NCBI GenBank assembly: GCA_026398275.1
Contig: JAPLTF010000014.1
Span: forward strand, 24,713-88,712
Length of the DNA: 64,000 nucleotides
Direction: 5' to 3'
Origin: Verrucomicrobiota bacterium
GTDB taxonomy: Bacteria > Verrucomicrobiota > Verrucomicrobiia > Chthoniobacterales > Terrimicrobiaceae
Below the pieces are notes generated by a model. It made no database searches. It was not told where the DNA came from and saw only the letters and a program-made list of their open reading frames with translations. This document shows, piece after piece, positions 9,237 through 17,782 of this stretch. The number at the start of each line of letters is the position of its first letter. Position 1 is the stretch's first letter. Both the position numbers and the translations under genes were made by a program.

Positions 9237-10393
9237 GGTCCTGCGTCCGGTGACACCGCCCTGTTCTTGCGGGAAACGACTTCCTGATAAAGTGCGAGGA
9301 ACCTGCCGGTTTGGTGGTTCAAGGAATGCTGCCCGGCCAGCCTGCGCGCGGACGCTCCCATCTTCGAGCGCAGGGCCGGATCGAGCAGCACCCGCATCTT
9401 TTCGGCGAGCGCCGCAACGTCGGCGGGATCGGCGAGAAGGAACCCCTCCTCCCCGTCAGTCATCAGCTCCGAGACACCGTTGAAGCGCGTTGTGATGAGC
9501 GGAAGCCCGCAGGCCAGCGCCTCAATGGCCACAAGGCTGCAGGGATCATACCACGTGGGATGCACGCAGACATCGGCCGCCGCGTAGCAGGGGCGGATAT
9601 CGCCGAGAGCTTCCAGGAATGTGACGCGGTCCGAAATGCCCAGCTTCCGCGCCAGCTCCACAAATGGCCCGGGCCGCTTTCCGCCCGCAATCACAAGGCG
9701 GGCCGGGGCACCCCCGGCGGCCAGCACGGCAAGCGCCCGGATCGCCGACTCCGCGTTCTTGAGCCGGAGGTTGTGCGCGACAAGGAGGAAGACCGTTTCG
9801 TCGCCGGAGGCACCGGTCATCCTGCGCGAGGCCTCCCGAATTGCGGCGCAATGCTGCGGCGAAAACCGCTCCTCATCCACGCCGTTGTGGATCAGGCGCA
9901 GGCGCTCCCGCGGGATGCCGTGCAGCGCGTGAAAATGCTCCAGCACCATCTGCGACACCGCCACCACGAGGGCCGCCGGATCGGCGAGCTCGCGCCGCTC
10001 GATCTCCGCCTGCTCGCGATACCGCCGCTCGCGCCAGAACCGGATCTGCCTCCAGCGCGGGATCCGCATGAGATTGTGTTCCCGGAACGCCCTGGTCGAG
10101 CCGCCGTGCGGGTGATAAAGATCGGCATACCAACCGCATCCCATGTCATGGATCACATCGAGCCGCAGGGAGCGCAATACCTGCTCAAACCTTGCGGCCC
10201 GCAGCACGGGAGACGTGACATATTCCACCGGATGCAATACCGGCACCCTTCCGGTGGCCGACGAGGCAAAATCGCACGCGATGACATGCACCTCGTGGCC
10301 AAGCTCCTCCAGTCGCTCCGCAAACTGCCATGTCCAGTTCTCCAGCCCGCCCCTCTGCGGATCAAAATGCTCCAGCACCAGGCCGATTTTCAT
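9233..10393 (-). CDS. GT4 glycosyltransferase, LPS-core type
   Basis: A 386-residue GT-B enzyme. The N-terminus MKIGLVLEHFDPQRGGLENW and the HPHGGSTRAF segment resemble core-LPS glycosyltransferases of the WaaG group. The C-terminal half has LLVAHNLRLKN, a phosphate-binding region, and VHPTWYDPCSLVAIEALACG, the EX7E donor-binding motif of family GT4. It is flanked by 4-base ATGA overlaps with the LpxB-like gene upstream and the GT2 gene downstream, so all three should be one transcriptional and translational unit building the inner part of a lipid-A-linked glycan. Sugar specificity is not deducible. Confidence 0.85.
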   Translation of the reverse strand: MKIGLVLEHFDPQRGGLENWTWQFAERLEELGHEVHVIACDFASSATGRVPVLHPVEYVTSPVLRAARFEQVLRSLRLDVIHDMGCGWYADLYHPHGGSTRAFREHNLMRIPRWRQIRFWRERRYREQAEIERRELADPAALVVAVSQMVLEHFHALHGIPRERLRLIHNGVDEERFSPQHCAAIREASRRMTGASGDETVFLLVAHNLRLKNAESAIRALAVLAAGGAPARLVIAGGKRPGPFVELARKLGISDRVTFLEALGDIRPCYAAADVCVHPTWYDPCSLVAIEALACGLPLITTRFNGVSELMTDGEEGFLLADPADVAALAEKMRVLLDPALRSKMGASARRLAGQHSLNHQTGRFLALYQEVVSRKNRAVSPDAGP

Positions 10394-11571
10394 GGGCGGG
10401 CGGGCGGTTCGCCGAGCATCTCCTCGAGGATTTCCACGGTCCGCCCGGTGGCGCGGAACGGCAGATTTTCTCCAAGGTGGGCGCGGATTTCCTTGTAGCC
10501 CTCCTCCATCAACCGCCGGTCCTCCTTATTTTCGAGCAACCTTTTCACCCCGGCGGCAATGGCATCCGGGCGGCAGTTCAGTCCCAGAAGTTCGGGCACG
10601 AGCGGGCGCTGGAGGATGATGTTCGGCATGGCGATGAACGGGATCTTCTTCCACATCCAGAGGAGCAGCCATTCGATCCGGCTCACCCAGCCAAGGTCAT
10701 AAACGGTCACCTGCGGAGCGCCGGCGACGGCGGCCTCCAGCGTCGCCGAGCCGGTTTTGACCACGGCAACATCGCACGCCAGCAGAGCGTCGGTCGCGCG
10801 GTCGACGACGACCTGGATGGAAGGCGGGAAGTGGGCCCGGGCCATCCGCACCAGCGGAGCGGGCACCGGCACGAGGAATTTGATCGAGGGATCGCGTGAC
10901 AGGACCCTTGCCGCAGCCGCAAGGCGCGGGCCGAGGACCCGGATTTCCGAAGGCCGCGATCCCGGAAGAAGCGCGACCAATTTCTCTCCCGCCTCCACGC
11001 CGAACTCCCTCCTCAGGAGCTCGCGGCTGCGCGATCCCCGGACAGATTCCAGAAGCGGGTGACCCACCCAGTCCGCACGGCAGCCCGCATCCGATAACCG
11101 TTTTGCCGACCACTCAAATGGCGTTGCCACCCGGGTGACGAGGGGCGCGAATTGAAGCCCGGCTTTCCCGGTTCTCTGCCAGGACCTCGGGGGGAAAAAG
11201 TAGAGGGTGGGCACGCCTGCCTTCCGGAAAAATGTCAGCTTTCTGCAATTGAATCCGCCCCAGTCGCAGAGCACTGCCGCATCGATCGGGTGGGCGTGCA
11301 AAAACCGGTGCAGCTTGAACGACAGCCATCGCGCCCGCAGGTAGATGAGCAGGACCGAGATCAGGCCGATGGCGCTGCAGTTTGTCGTGTCGGCAATCCA
11401 CGTGCCGCCGGAGCGCTTCACGACCCCGCCCAATCGCCTGCCCCCGAGCGCATGGAGGACGATGTCCGGGTGCCGCTCCGCCAGACGTTCGGCGAGTTGC
11501 GCGGTGCAGGCATCCCCGGACAGATCGCCGGCGATAAACAGGACTGAGCGGCGGTGGTTGGAACCGGGCAT
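10390..11571 (-). CDS. lpxB: Lipid-A-disaccharide synthase (LpxB family)
   Basis: A 393-residue protein of GT19/LpxB type. LpxB joins UDP-diacylglucosamine and lipid X to form the lipid A disaccharide at the inner membrane. Visible family motifs are LFIAGDLSGDACTAQL (usual AGExSGD), CDWGGFNCRKL, WVGHPLLESV, LLPGSRPSEIRVL, KTGSATLEAAVAGAPQVTVY and a C-terminal PNIILQRPLVPELL. The canonical central PSVWAW..R block is replaced by YFFPPRSWQRTGKAG, so this may be a divergent or paralogous member. It heads a coupled three-gene unit. Other lipid A genes (lpxK, lpxD) sit elsewhere in this window in unrelated contexts. Confidence 0.78.
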   Translation of the reverse strand: MPGSNHRRSVLFIAGDLSGDACTAQLAERLAERHPDIVLHALGGRRLGGVVKRSGGTWIADTTNCSAIGLISVLLIYLRARWLSFKLHRFLHAHPIDAAVLCDWGGFNCRKLTFFRKAGVPTLYFFPPRSWQRTGKAGLQFAPLVTRVATPFEWSAKRLSDAGCRADWVGHPLLESVRGSRSRELLRREFGVEAGEKLVALLPGSRPSEIRVLGPRLAAAARVLSRDPSIKFLVPVPAPLVRMARAHFPPSIQVVVDRATDALLACDVAVVKTGSATLEAAVAGAPQVTVYDLGWVSRIEWLLLWMWKKIPFIAMPNIILQRPLVPELLGLNCRPDAIAAGVKRLLENKEDRRLMEEGYKEIRAHLGENLPFRATGRTVEILEEMLGEPPARP

Positions 11572-11590
11572 GGCGGAACAATGGATTTAC

Positions 11591-11651
11591 CCCGAAAACG
11601 GCGATTCTTGTAGAGGAATTCTGAAAGAATTTCTCAATCCCCGTTTTCGGG
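11591..11651. repeat. 11-bp inverted repeat upstream of lpxB-like gene
   Basis: CCCGAAAACGG at 11591-11601 is matched exactly by CCGTTTTCGGG at 11641-11651, with a 39-base spacer. It lies 20 bases before the lpxB-like start codon, on the promoter side, and downstream of the PAP2-like gene. It could be an operator, an attenuator stem or the remnant ends of a small element; no T-run follows on either strand. Confidence 0.6.
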
Positions 11652-11720
11652 TTTACAGAACCGCTTCACCAACGGCAAAGAAATATGGCGGGGAGCCACG
11701 CCGGAAATCTCACGGTCGCG

Positions 11721-11793
11721 TTGTAGGGGTGCTCTCTGAGCGCCCATCCGCGCTTGCCTGCCGGGCGATCCGGGGTCACGGACCCCGGCTACA
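11721..11793. repeat. REP-like double-hairpin repeat (CTACA-ended family)
   Basis: About 73 bases with inverted ends (TTGTAG...CTACAG). The right arm is a perfect hairpin CCGGGGTC-ACG-GACCCCGG. The left arm read on the minus strand, GGCGCTC-AGA-GAGCACC, is a hairpin with one mismatch. Each arm is followed on its own strand by a CTACA sequence, as in the elements at 31694 and 46150. Two inverted hairpins of this size look like a REPIN. Confidence 0.6.
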
Positions 11794-11834
11794 GCCTTGC
11801 GGCCTCCCAAACCGGAGTGTGTGAGATATGCGAA

Positions 11835-12275
11835 CTAATTCGGCTCCGGGTTGCCGCGTCCCCCGGAACTCCGGTGGCACAGAAGGGTCACCGGGATGGC
11901 GAGGGCAACCGCGCCCAGAAGATCCAGCCACGAATGGTAGCCGAGAAACACGATGAGCCACCCGTAGAGCGCAGCGGCTGGAACGGTAAGCAGTGCCGAC
12001 CGGCGATCGAGCAGAAAAAAGGAAGTCGCCAGCGTGAGAAAAAATGTCATGTGGCCGCTCGGAAACCCCCGGTGCTCCGCCCACAGCGGCATCCAGTGGT
12101 TGATGTGCGCGAGAAGATACGTCACCAGAAGCGCAATTCCGGCGCGGGACATTAATGCCGTCACGCGACCCCTGTTCCCTCGAAGCATTGCCACGCCGCA
12201 GACGAGAAAAACGCAAATCAGGGCCGGGTTTACGGCATCGGCGATCCAGTCCAATTGTTGATGACTCATGCCCAT
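11835..12275 (-). CDS. PAP2-like membrane phosphatase family protein, short
   Basis: A 146-residue polytopic protein with four or five hydrophobic segments. GFPSGHMTFFLTLA is the second PAP2 motif (PSGH) and GYHSWLDLLGAVALA sits where the third motif (SR.....H...D) should be. The first motif (K......RP) is absent and the protein is shorter than usual PAP2 enzymes, so catalytic activity is doubtful. If active it would dephosphorylate a lipid phosphate at the membrane, consistent with the adjacent lipid A and polysaccharide genes. ATG codons at 12275 and 12269 are both plausible. Confidence 0.6.
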   Translation of the reverse strand: MGMSHQQLDWIADAVNPALICVFLVCGVAMLRGNRGRVTALMSRAGIALLVTYLLAHINHWMPLWAEHRGFPSGHMTFFLTLATSFFLLDRRSALLTVPAAALYGWLIVFLGYHSWLDLLGAVALAIPVTLLCHRSSGGRGNPEPN

Positions 12276-12373
12276 GGGATCGCGCGCCGACGCCGCCCGG
12301 GTCGCGGGAGACTTGCTTCAGGTATGGACGCCGCTGCCGGCAGCACACAAAACCGGCGCGCCAGCACGGGTTC

Positions 12374-13969
12374 CTACACCTTTCCGCAGATCGCGACCTT
12401 GAGGCCCAGCTCGTTCATCGCGGCGGCCTTCGCGTAGAGCGCGCGGCGGGCACCGGCTTTGCTCGGGGCGTAGGCGACCTGAATGTGGTTGCTTTTGTGG
12501 CGGGCCATCATCTGGTCGCGGGTCACCCCTTGAAGGACGGCATGCATGATCGGCCACTGCGGGGTAGTCAAATTCCAGCGGTCCTCGGTCTCCGCCTGCG
12601 GAAGTTCGACGACTTCAGCGAGGCCGGTATCGAATTTCAAAACCCCATCGGCGACAAAAACCCGGCTCCAGACAATCCAGCCCGGCTTACTGATCCCCTT
12701 GAGCGTCCCTCCGCCGAGGCGGAAATACATCGAGGGCTGGCGCTCGCTGGAGGCTCCGGCCCATCCGCCGGTGAAATGCTCCGGAGGCGCGGCTCCGCTG
12801 ATGAGAAACACCCAGACATAGGCGTCGAGCTTGTCGTCCGTATACTGGCGTCCCCAGCGCAGATCGTGGAGCGTATTTTCGGGGGCATATCCCAGCTCCT
12901 TCCAGATCCGGTTGGTGATCAGCCCGTCGAGCCCGGCGCATTCGTCCACCTCGTTGAAGTGGGGGATCGCCTCGCCGGCAAAAAGCTCGCGGCCGTCCTC
13001 GGAATAAACCGGCGGACGATCCACGTTGTTCAGCGTGCCCTCAACGAGGTCGGATGCCGGCGCGAGGTCCTTGAGCCCCTGCTGGTATTGGATGCCGATC
13101 GTCGCGCAGCCGAATTCGTCGGCGATCCGCACGGCGGCGATATACATTTTGCACTGCTGGAGGATCTGGTGCTCGGTGAGGTCTGTTTCCTCGTTCCCGC
13201 CGAGGCGGAACTGAAGGCCCCTGTCCTTATACCAGTTGAAGACCGCCCAGGCTTCCTCGTCGCGGACGGTCAGCATCTTCGCATACAGCGACGACTGGCT
13301 GAGGCGCTCCTTGTAGACGCCCGTCTTGTGGAGGAGTTCGTCGGGGATGATCGCGTTATACATGCCCATGCAGCCTTCGTCGAAAATTCCCATGATCGCC
13401 TTCTCGCGGCGGAGCTTGCGGGCGAATTTCTTGCCGAGGGACGAGGAGCTTTCCGGCACATCGGCCTTTTTGAACGGCACCACATGGGACTCGTCGTGTT
13501 TGACCTTTCCCTTTCTCAGCCAGCGGCGGAGGCCGTTGAGAAAATATTCGTCGGTGAAGTCCTCGCTCCAGAGCGTGCTGTAGTTCACCCCGGCCTTGGT
13601 GAGCGAACCGTTGAGGTTGAGCATGCCCACGAGGCCCGGCCATGTGCCGCTCCAGTTGGCGAGCGTAAGGATCGGTCCCTCGTGCGAGATGAGCCCGTGA
13701 AGCAAGTGGTGGCTGTATTGCCAGACCGCCTCGGCGACGATGAGCGGGGCATCCGCCGGAATGTCGCGGAAGACCTGCATGCCATACTTCTGGCTGTCGA
13801 TGAAACCGTGTCCCTTCTCCGGAATAAATGAGTGGGCGCGCTTCACCGACCAGCCTTCCTTCTCGAGCGCCGCGGTGATCTGCTGCTCCATCGCGGCTTG
13901 CGCCGCTTCGCATTTTTGGTTGGCCGAGGTTCGGAGATCGCCATTGGCGACGAGATAGACAGTGTTCAT
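12374..13969 (-). CDS. L-fucose/arabinose isomerase-like protein
   Basis: A 531-residue soluble protein of the FucI/AraA ketol-isomerase superfamily. The N-terminal region has [15 protein letters not shown] and [15 protein letters not shown] (substrate-lid region). The C-terminal half has [19 protein letters not shown] and EGTLNN, where the metal-binding acidic residues of fucose isomerases lie. Substrate is unknown; in this locus it could supply a deoxysugar or recycle one. It is divergently arranged with alr across 65 bases that must hold both promoters. Confidence 0.7.
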   Translation of the reverse strand: MNTVYLVANGDLRTSANQKCEAAQAAMEQQITAALEKEGWSVKRAHSFIPEKGHGFIDSQKYGMQVFRDIPADAPLIVAEAVWQYSHHLLHGLISHEGPILTLANWSGTWPGLVGMLNLNGSLTKAGVNYSTLWSEDFTDEYFLNGLRRWLRKGKVKHDESHVVPFKKADVPESSSSLGKKFARKLRREKAIMGIFDEGCMGMYNAIIPDELLHKTGVYKERLSQSSLYAKMLTVRDEEAWAVFNWYKDRGLQFRLGGNEETDLTEHQILQQCKMYIAAVRIADEFGCATIGIQYQQGLKDLAPASDLVEGTLNNVDRPPVYSEDGRELFAGEAIPHFNEVDECAGLDGLITNRIWKELGYAPENTLHDLRWGRQYTDDKLDAYVWVFLISGAAPPEHFTGGWAGASSERQPSMYFRLGGGTLKGISKPGWIVWSRVFVADGVLKFDTGLAEVVELPQAETEDRWNLTTPQWPIMHAVLQGVTRDQMMARHKSNHIQVAYAPSKAGARRALYAKAAAMNELGLKVAICGKV

Positions 13970-14034
13970 AATCGGGAGATAATGGAGATTGGATCATAAC
14001 GGTTCTGTGTGCAAAATGAAGAGGAATCACTGAC

Positions 14035-15138
14035 ATGCCATTGTTTTTCGTCTCCTCCGCTCTTCGCTCATGGGTCGAAGTCGATCCCGGCGCACTCCGC
14101 CACAACCTGGCTTTTGTCCGGAAGACCATCGGGCCAAAACCGGAGATCCTCGCCGTGGTCAAAGCGAACGCCTACGGTCACGGAACTGCGCAGGTGGCAA
14201 AGGCGCTCGCGCATGATGTGGCGGTTTTTGGCGTGGCCAACCTCTCTGAGGCGCACGCGGTCCTCGCTGCGGACACCGGCCGGCCGGTCATGCTCCTAAG
14301 CCCGTGCCTTCCCTCGGAGCGCGAGGAGGCTGTGGCGGCGGGGCTGATCGTCACTGTTTCGAGCGCGGACGAGGCGGAGGGGTTCGCGGCCATAGGCCCG
14401 GCGGTGGTGAACTTCAAAGTCGATACCGGCATGGGCCGCATTGGATTTCACGGCGAGGCCGCAGCGCAGGAAATCGCCCGCATCGCCGGACGGGTGCGCA
14501 TCCACAGCATCTCGACCCATCTGCCGTGCTCGGATGAGGACGAGGCATTCACCCGGAGCCAGCTCGAAAGGTTTTCCGGGATGCTCGCGGACTTCCGCAG
14601 GCTTGTTCCTGAAGCCAGGATCCATTCGCTCAACAGCGCGGGGATTTTGAGGTTTCCGGAACACGCGGAGGACATCGTCCGGGCCGGGCTGATCCTCTAC
14701 GGGCACTCGCCGCTCCCGGAGTTTCAAAGCGAACTCCGGCCGTCACTCACCTGGAAGACGCGCGTGACCTTGGTGAAGGATCTGCCGGAAGGCGCAGGCG
14801 TCTGCTACGGCCGCACGTTCATCACGACGCGCCCGACCCGCACGGCAGTTCTCGCCGTGGGTTACGCGGATGGATTTCCCCGCCAGGTCTCCGGCAAGGG
14901 AGCCTGCGTGCTGATCCGCGGCCGCCGCTGCGCGCTGCTCGGCCGGGTGACCATGGACCAAATCGTCGTGGATGTGACCGGCATCGGCGACGTCAGCCCG
15001 GGCGAGGAGGCGGTCATCCTCGGCAGCCAGGGCCGCGAAACCATCACCGCCGACGACCTCGCCGCCCAGGCGGACACCATCTCCTGGGACATCCTCACCG
15101 GCATCAAAGGCCGCGTCGCAAGGATCTATCCGGACTGA
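14035..15138 (+). CDS. alr: Alanine racemase
   Basis: A 367-residue PLP enzyme that interconverts L- and D-alanine for peptidoglycan. The PLP lysine is K43 in VVKANAYGHG. The barrel continues with VDTGMGRIGFH and ISTHLPCSDE. The C-terminal domain supplies the second catalytic residue, the Tyr in GVCYGRTF, followed by AVGYADGFPRQ and GRVTMDQIVVDVT. Length is typical. It is a monocistronic plus-strand gene, convergent with udk 6 bases downstream. Confidence 0.95.
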   Translation: MPLFFVSSALRSWVEVDPGALRHNLAFVRKTIGPKPEILAVVKANAYGHGTAQVAKALAHDVAVFGVANLSEAHAVLAADTGRPVMLLSPCLPSEREEAVAAGLIVTVSSADEAEGFAAIGPAVVNFKVDTGMGRIGFHGEAAAQEIARIAGRVRIHSISTHLPCSDEDEAFTRSQLERFSGMLADFRRLVPEARIHSLNSAGILRFPEHAEDIVRAGLILYGHSPLPEFQSELRPSLTWKTRVTLVKDLPEGAGVCYGRTFITTRPTRTAVLAVGYADGFPRQVSGKGACVLIRGRRCALLGRVTMDQIVVDVTGIGDVSPGEEAVILGSQGRETITADDLAAQADTISWDILTGIKGRVARIYPD

Positions 15139-15144
15139 TCTTTT

Positions 15145-15765
15145 TTACTGCGGCCCGCACGGAATGTGCGGCAGGATCCCGGCGACCAGATCGCCCATGG
15201 GAAGCGTGCCATCGAGCACAAGATCCGCTTGAGATTTCTGCGGAAGAACCCAGCTTTTCACCGATGGCCTGACCCATTGGTCGAACTGCGCCCTCACGCC
15301 GGCTTCGTCGCGTCCGCGATCGTGAACATCCCGCGCCAGGCGGCGGGCGAGGCAGACCTCCACATCGACGTCCACGTAGATCCGCAGATCGAGCAGCGCC
15401 GAAACTTCGGGAAAACAAAAAACAAAGATCCCCTCGATGATGACAACCGGCATGGCGGCGAACGACGCGGACTCCGGTTTCCGGGAGTGGGTGGCAAAAT
15501 CGTAAACCGGCACGTCGATGGAGAATCCGCCTTTCAGCCGCTCCAGATCGGCCCGCATCCGGCCGGCATCGAGCGCGGCGGGCTGGTCGAAATTGTTTTT
15601 ACTTCGATCCTCAACCGGCAGGTGACCGAGATCGCGGTAGTAGGAATCCAGGGAAAGCACCCCGCAAGTCGCTTCTCCCAGCTTGTGCTGCAAGGCCGTC
15701 GCCAGGCAGGATTTCCCGCTGCCCGAAGGTCCGGCAAGGCCGATGAAATACGGTTTCGGCGTCAT
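15145..15765 (-). CDS. udk: Uridine kinase
   Basis: A 206-residue P-loop kinase of the uridine/cytidine kinase family, phosphorylating uridine or cytidine with a nucleoside triphosphate. Walker A is GPSGSGKS at residues 12-19. LSLDSYYRD, NFDQPAALDAGRM (usual FDHPxAFD) and DVPVYDFATHSR are the nucleoside-binding signatures. VVIIEGIFVFCFPEV is the Walker B region. It is the last gene of the exopolysaccharide operon and its ATG overlaps the phosphodiesterase stop. This points to salvage supply of UDP-sugar precursors, though simple read-through association is equally possible. Confidence 0.9.
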   Translation of the reverse strand: MTPKPYFIGLAGPSGSGKSCLATALQHKLGEATCGVLSLDSYYRDLGHLPVEDRSKNNFDQPAALDAGRMRADLERLKGGFSIDVPVYDFATHSRKPESASFAAMPVVIIEGIFVFCFPEVSALLDLRIYVDVDVEVCLARRLARDVHDRGRDEAGVRAQFDQWVRPSVKSWVLPQKSQADLVLDGTLPMGDLVAGILPHIPCGPQ

Positions 15766-16934
15766 GGAACCGCTCGCCCGGCAGGCGGCTCAATCCCGGT
15801 GCTTTCGCACATGAGGCCGAAGATTTGCTGGATCTTCTGCAGCCCCTGCGGCAGCGGGCGGTTGCTGCAGATCATGGCTTTCGAGTCGGGGTCGGACGGA
15901 TGGAATCCGTGCATCCCCTTGATCGCTTTCCGGCCCATGAAGCTCGGCGCGATCTGCAGGCCGGGGTTCATCAGAAAAATCAGATCTCCGTATTGGGCGT
16001 CCGGAAAATAGACACCGAGCTCGTCGAGTTCATCGTCCGGAAGAATCCGCCCGGCGGGGTGATTGCCCAGAAAGACCTCAAGCTTTCGGCAGGCTTCGGC
16101 ATTGAGGCACCAGAACCGCCCCATCGTGGAATCGTAGAACGCGGCATAGTCGGTCCCGAACTTTAGCCCGAGCGTTTCGATTTCTTTTTGGAGATCCCAC
16201 CCCTGCCGGATGTCGTGCATGCCGTGGTCGGTGAAGACATACAGCCGGACATCTCCGTAGTTTTTCTTCGCGAGTTCGACGAGGTGACGGATGCGGCCGT
16301 CATACCACTTCAGCAGGTCGCCGACTTTCGGGGTCTGCGTGCCTTCGGCATGCATGAGCGCGTCGAGTTTTCCGAGGGAAATGTAAGCCAGCGAGATCTT
16401 CCCCTCGCCGAGCGACGCCTCGAGGTCGGCGAGCTTTCCCTCGTCTCCCTTGTTGCTGTCGTGGACATACCAGGATTTTCCCGCAGCCTGGAGCATGTCG
16501 AATATGCTCGTCCCCTCGGGCAGTCCGCCCGGAACCCAGATCCGCTTCCACTCGGCATAGTGGAAGATCGGGAGCAGGCGGAACGGCACGTTGTAGAGCT
16601 GGAAATATCCCGTGATCCCGCAGACTTTTTTCACCAGCTTCGACAGGTAATGCCGGACGCGCGCCCGCTCGGTGAGCCGCTCCGGGAGGAACCCCAGCCA
16701 TCGCACCCAGTCGAACGGCGAGCGGCGGCCGGGCACGAAGTAATACGACGACCAAAGCTTGTGGCCGGATGGCGTGAGGCCGGAAATGATCGAAGGATCG
16801 CAGGCGGAGGAATAGCCGAGAATCGTCTCCAGCGGCCGCCGGTCGGGAGCGATGTCGGAGAGAAATTCCGGATGCCGCCGCAGCACCTCCCAGCCCAGCG
16901 CGTCGATGAAGACAAAGAGCCCGAGCGTCTTCAT
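15762..16934 (-). CDS. Alkaline phosphatase-superfamily phosphodiesterase/nucleotide pyrophosphatase-like protein
   Basis: A 390-residue protein with metal-site motifs of the type I phosphodiesterase superfamily: FIDALGW near residue 10, the Ser-bearing YSSACDPSIISG as nucleophile region, LDALMHAEG, VFTDHGMHD, and GMHGFHPSD near the end. No signal peptide is apparent, so it may act in the cytoplasm on nucleotides or phospho-sugars. It lies between GT2 and uridine kinase with 4-base overlaps on both sides, implying a coordinated role in polysaccharide precursor handling. The substrate is unknown. Confidence 0.78.
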   Translation of the reverse strand: MKTLGLFVFIDALGWEVLRRHPEFLSDIAPDRRPLETILGYSSACDPSIISGLTPSGHKLWSSYYFVPGRRSPFDWVRWLGFLPERLTERARVRHYLSKLVKKVCGITGYFQLYNVPFRLLPIFHYAEWKRIWVPGGLPEGTSIFDMLQAAGKSWYVHDSNKGDEGKLADLEASLGEGKISLAYISLGKLDALMHAEGTQTPKVGDLLKWYDGRIRHLVELAKKNYGDVRLYVFTDHGMHDIRQGWDLQKEIETLGLKFGTDYAAFYDSTMGRFWCLNAEACRKLEVFLGNHPAGRILPDDELDELGVYFPDAQYGDLIFLMNPGLQIAPSFMGRKAIKGMHGFHPSDPDSKAMICSNRPLPQGLQKIQQIFGLMCESTGIEPPAGRAVP

Positions 16935-17782
16935 TTCAACCCCCGGGCTTTGCGCTCCTCACAGATGCCGAGATAGAGCGCGCGGTGGATCGTGTAGCGA
17001 TGGGCGAGGTTGAACGGGATCGTGTCGAGCCGCCCCTTGCGCACGGCATAGAGGAGATCGCGGACCATCTCCTTCGCGCATTGGACGGTCTGTTTGAACG
17101 GCTCGGGTTTGGATCCGAAGATGTCCACATACGCCCGCCCGTGGCGGTAGCGCTTTTTGTGCAGCCCGGGCAGCGTGAAATTGTGCGAGTGCTCGACGCG
17201 CGAATCGGCGACGAGGCGGAACCGCGCGCCGGCCTGCCGGCATTCCCTCGCCCACGCGAGATCTTCGGAATAGCCCTTGTCCTTGAACGGATGCTTCTCC
17301 CACAGGTCCCTGCGGAAACAGCACGCCACCGCGGAAAAAAAGTCCTCGTTCTCCTCCTTGATGTTCTTCGGGTCGTAGGCTCGCGCATAGTCATAGGCGA
17401 CGATAAAATCCGCGTCCTCCCTAGCCACCTGGACGCTCATCGCCGCCTCGACATCGCCGCGCTCCACCGGCGCGACCAATGTCGAAAGCCAGTCGTCGCT
17501 GAGCGGGATCGCATCGGCATTGAGAAAAACTATGATCGGTTCTTTTGTCATCCCCACCATCCGGTTGAGCACCGGGCCGGGCTCGTAGTCCTCGGGCGCG
17601 ATCTGGACGAGCTCATCGGGAGGAAACGCTTGGATCTCCTCCAGCGATCCATCGGTGGACCCGGAGTCGATCGCGTAAAGCCTCCAGCCCTTCCGGCGCT
17701 GGGTGCGCAGCGCGGTGAGCGTGCGCCGCGTGTAGGGCATCTCGTTTTTTGCCCGCATGATGATGGCGAGGGGTGTGCTCAT
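16931..17782 (-). CDS. GT2 glycosyltransferase
   Basis: A 283-residue protein. Start placed at ATG 17782, which overlaps the upstream stop (ATGA), instead of the tracked 18037 inside the neighbouring GT4 gene. GT-A features: PLAIIMRAKNEMPYTRRTL, AIDSGSTDGSLE, the DxD-type FLNADAIPLSDDW, and the acceptor-binding KGYSEDLAWARECRQAG. ADSRVEHSHNFTLPG follows. It resembles rhamnosyl- or similar transferases of exopolysaccharide clusters and probably adds a sugar to the lipid-linked repeat unit at the inner membrane. Confidence 0.88.
   Translation of the reverse strand: MSTPLAIIMRAKNEMPYTRRTLTALRTQRRKGWRLYAIDSGSTDGSLEEIQAFPPDELVQIAPEDYEPGPVLNRMVGMTKEPIIVFLNADAIPLSDDWLSTLVAPVERGDVEAAMSVQVAREDADFIVAYDYARAYDPKNIKEENEDFFSAVACCFRRDLWEKHPFKDKGYSEDLAWARECRQAGARFRLVADSRVEHSHNFTLPGLHKKRYRHGRAYVDIFGSKPEPFKQTVQCAKEMVRDLLYAVRKGRLDTIPFNLAHRYTIHRALYLGICEERKARGLK

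Noticed and set aside
15105-15165. Terminator between convergent alr and udk
   Set aside because: There is a T6 run after the alr stop but only a 4-bp stem before it, too weak to call.
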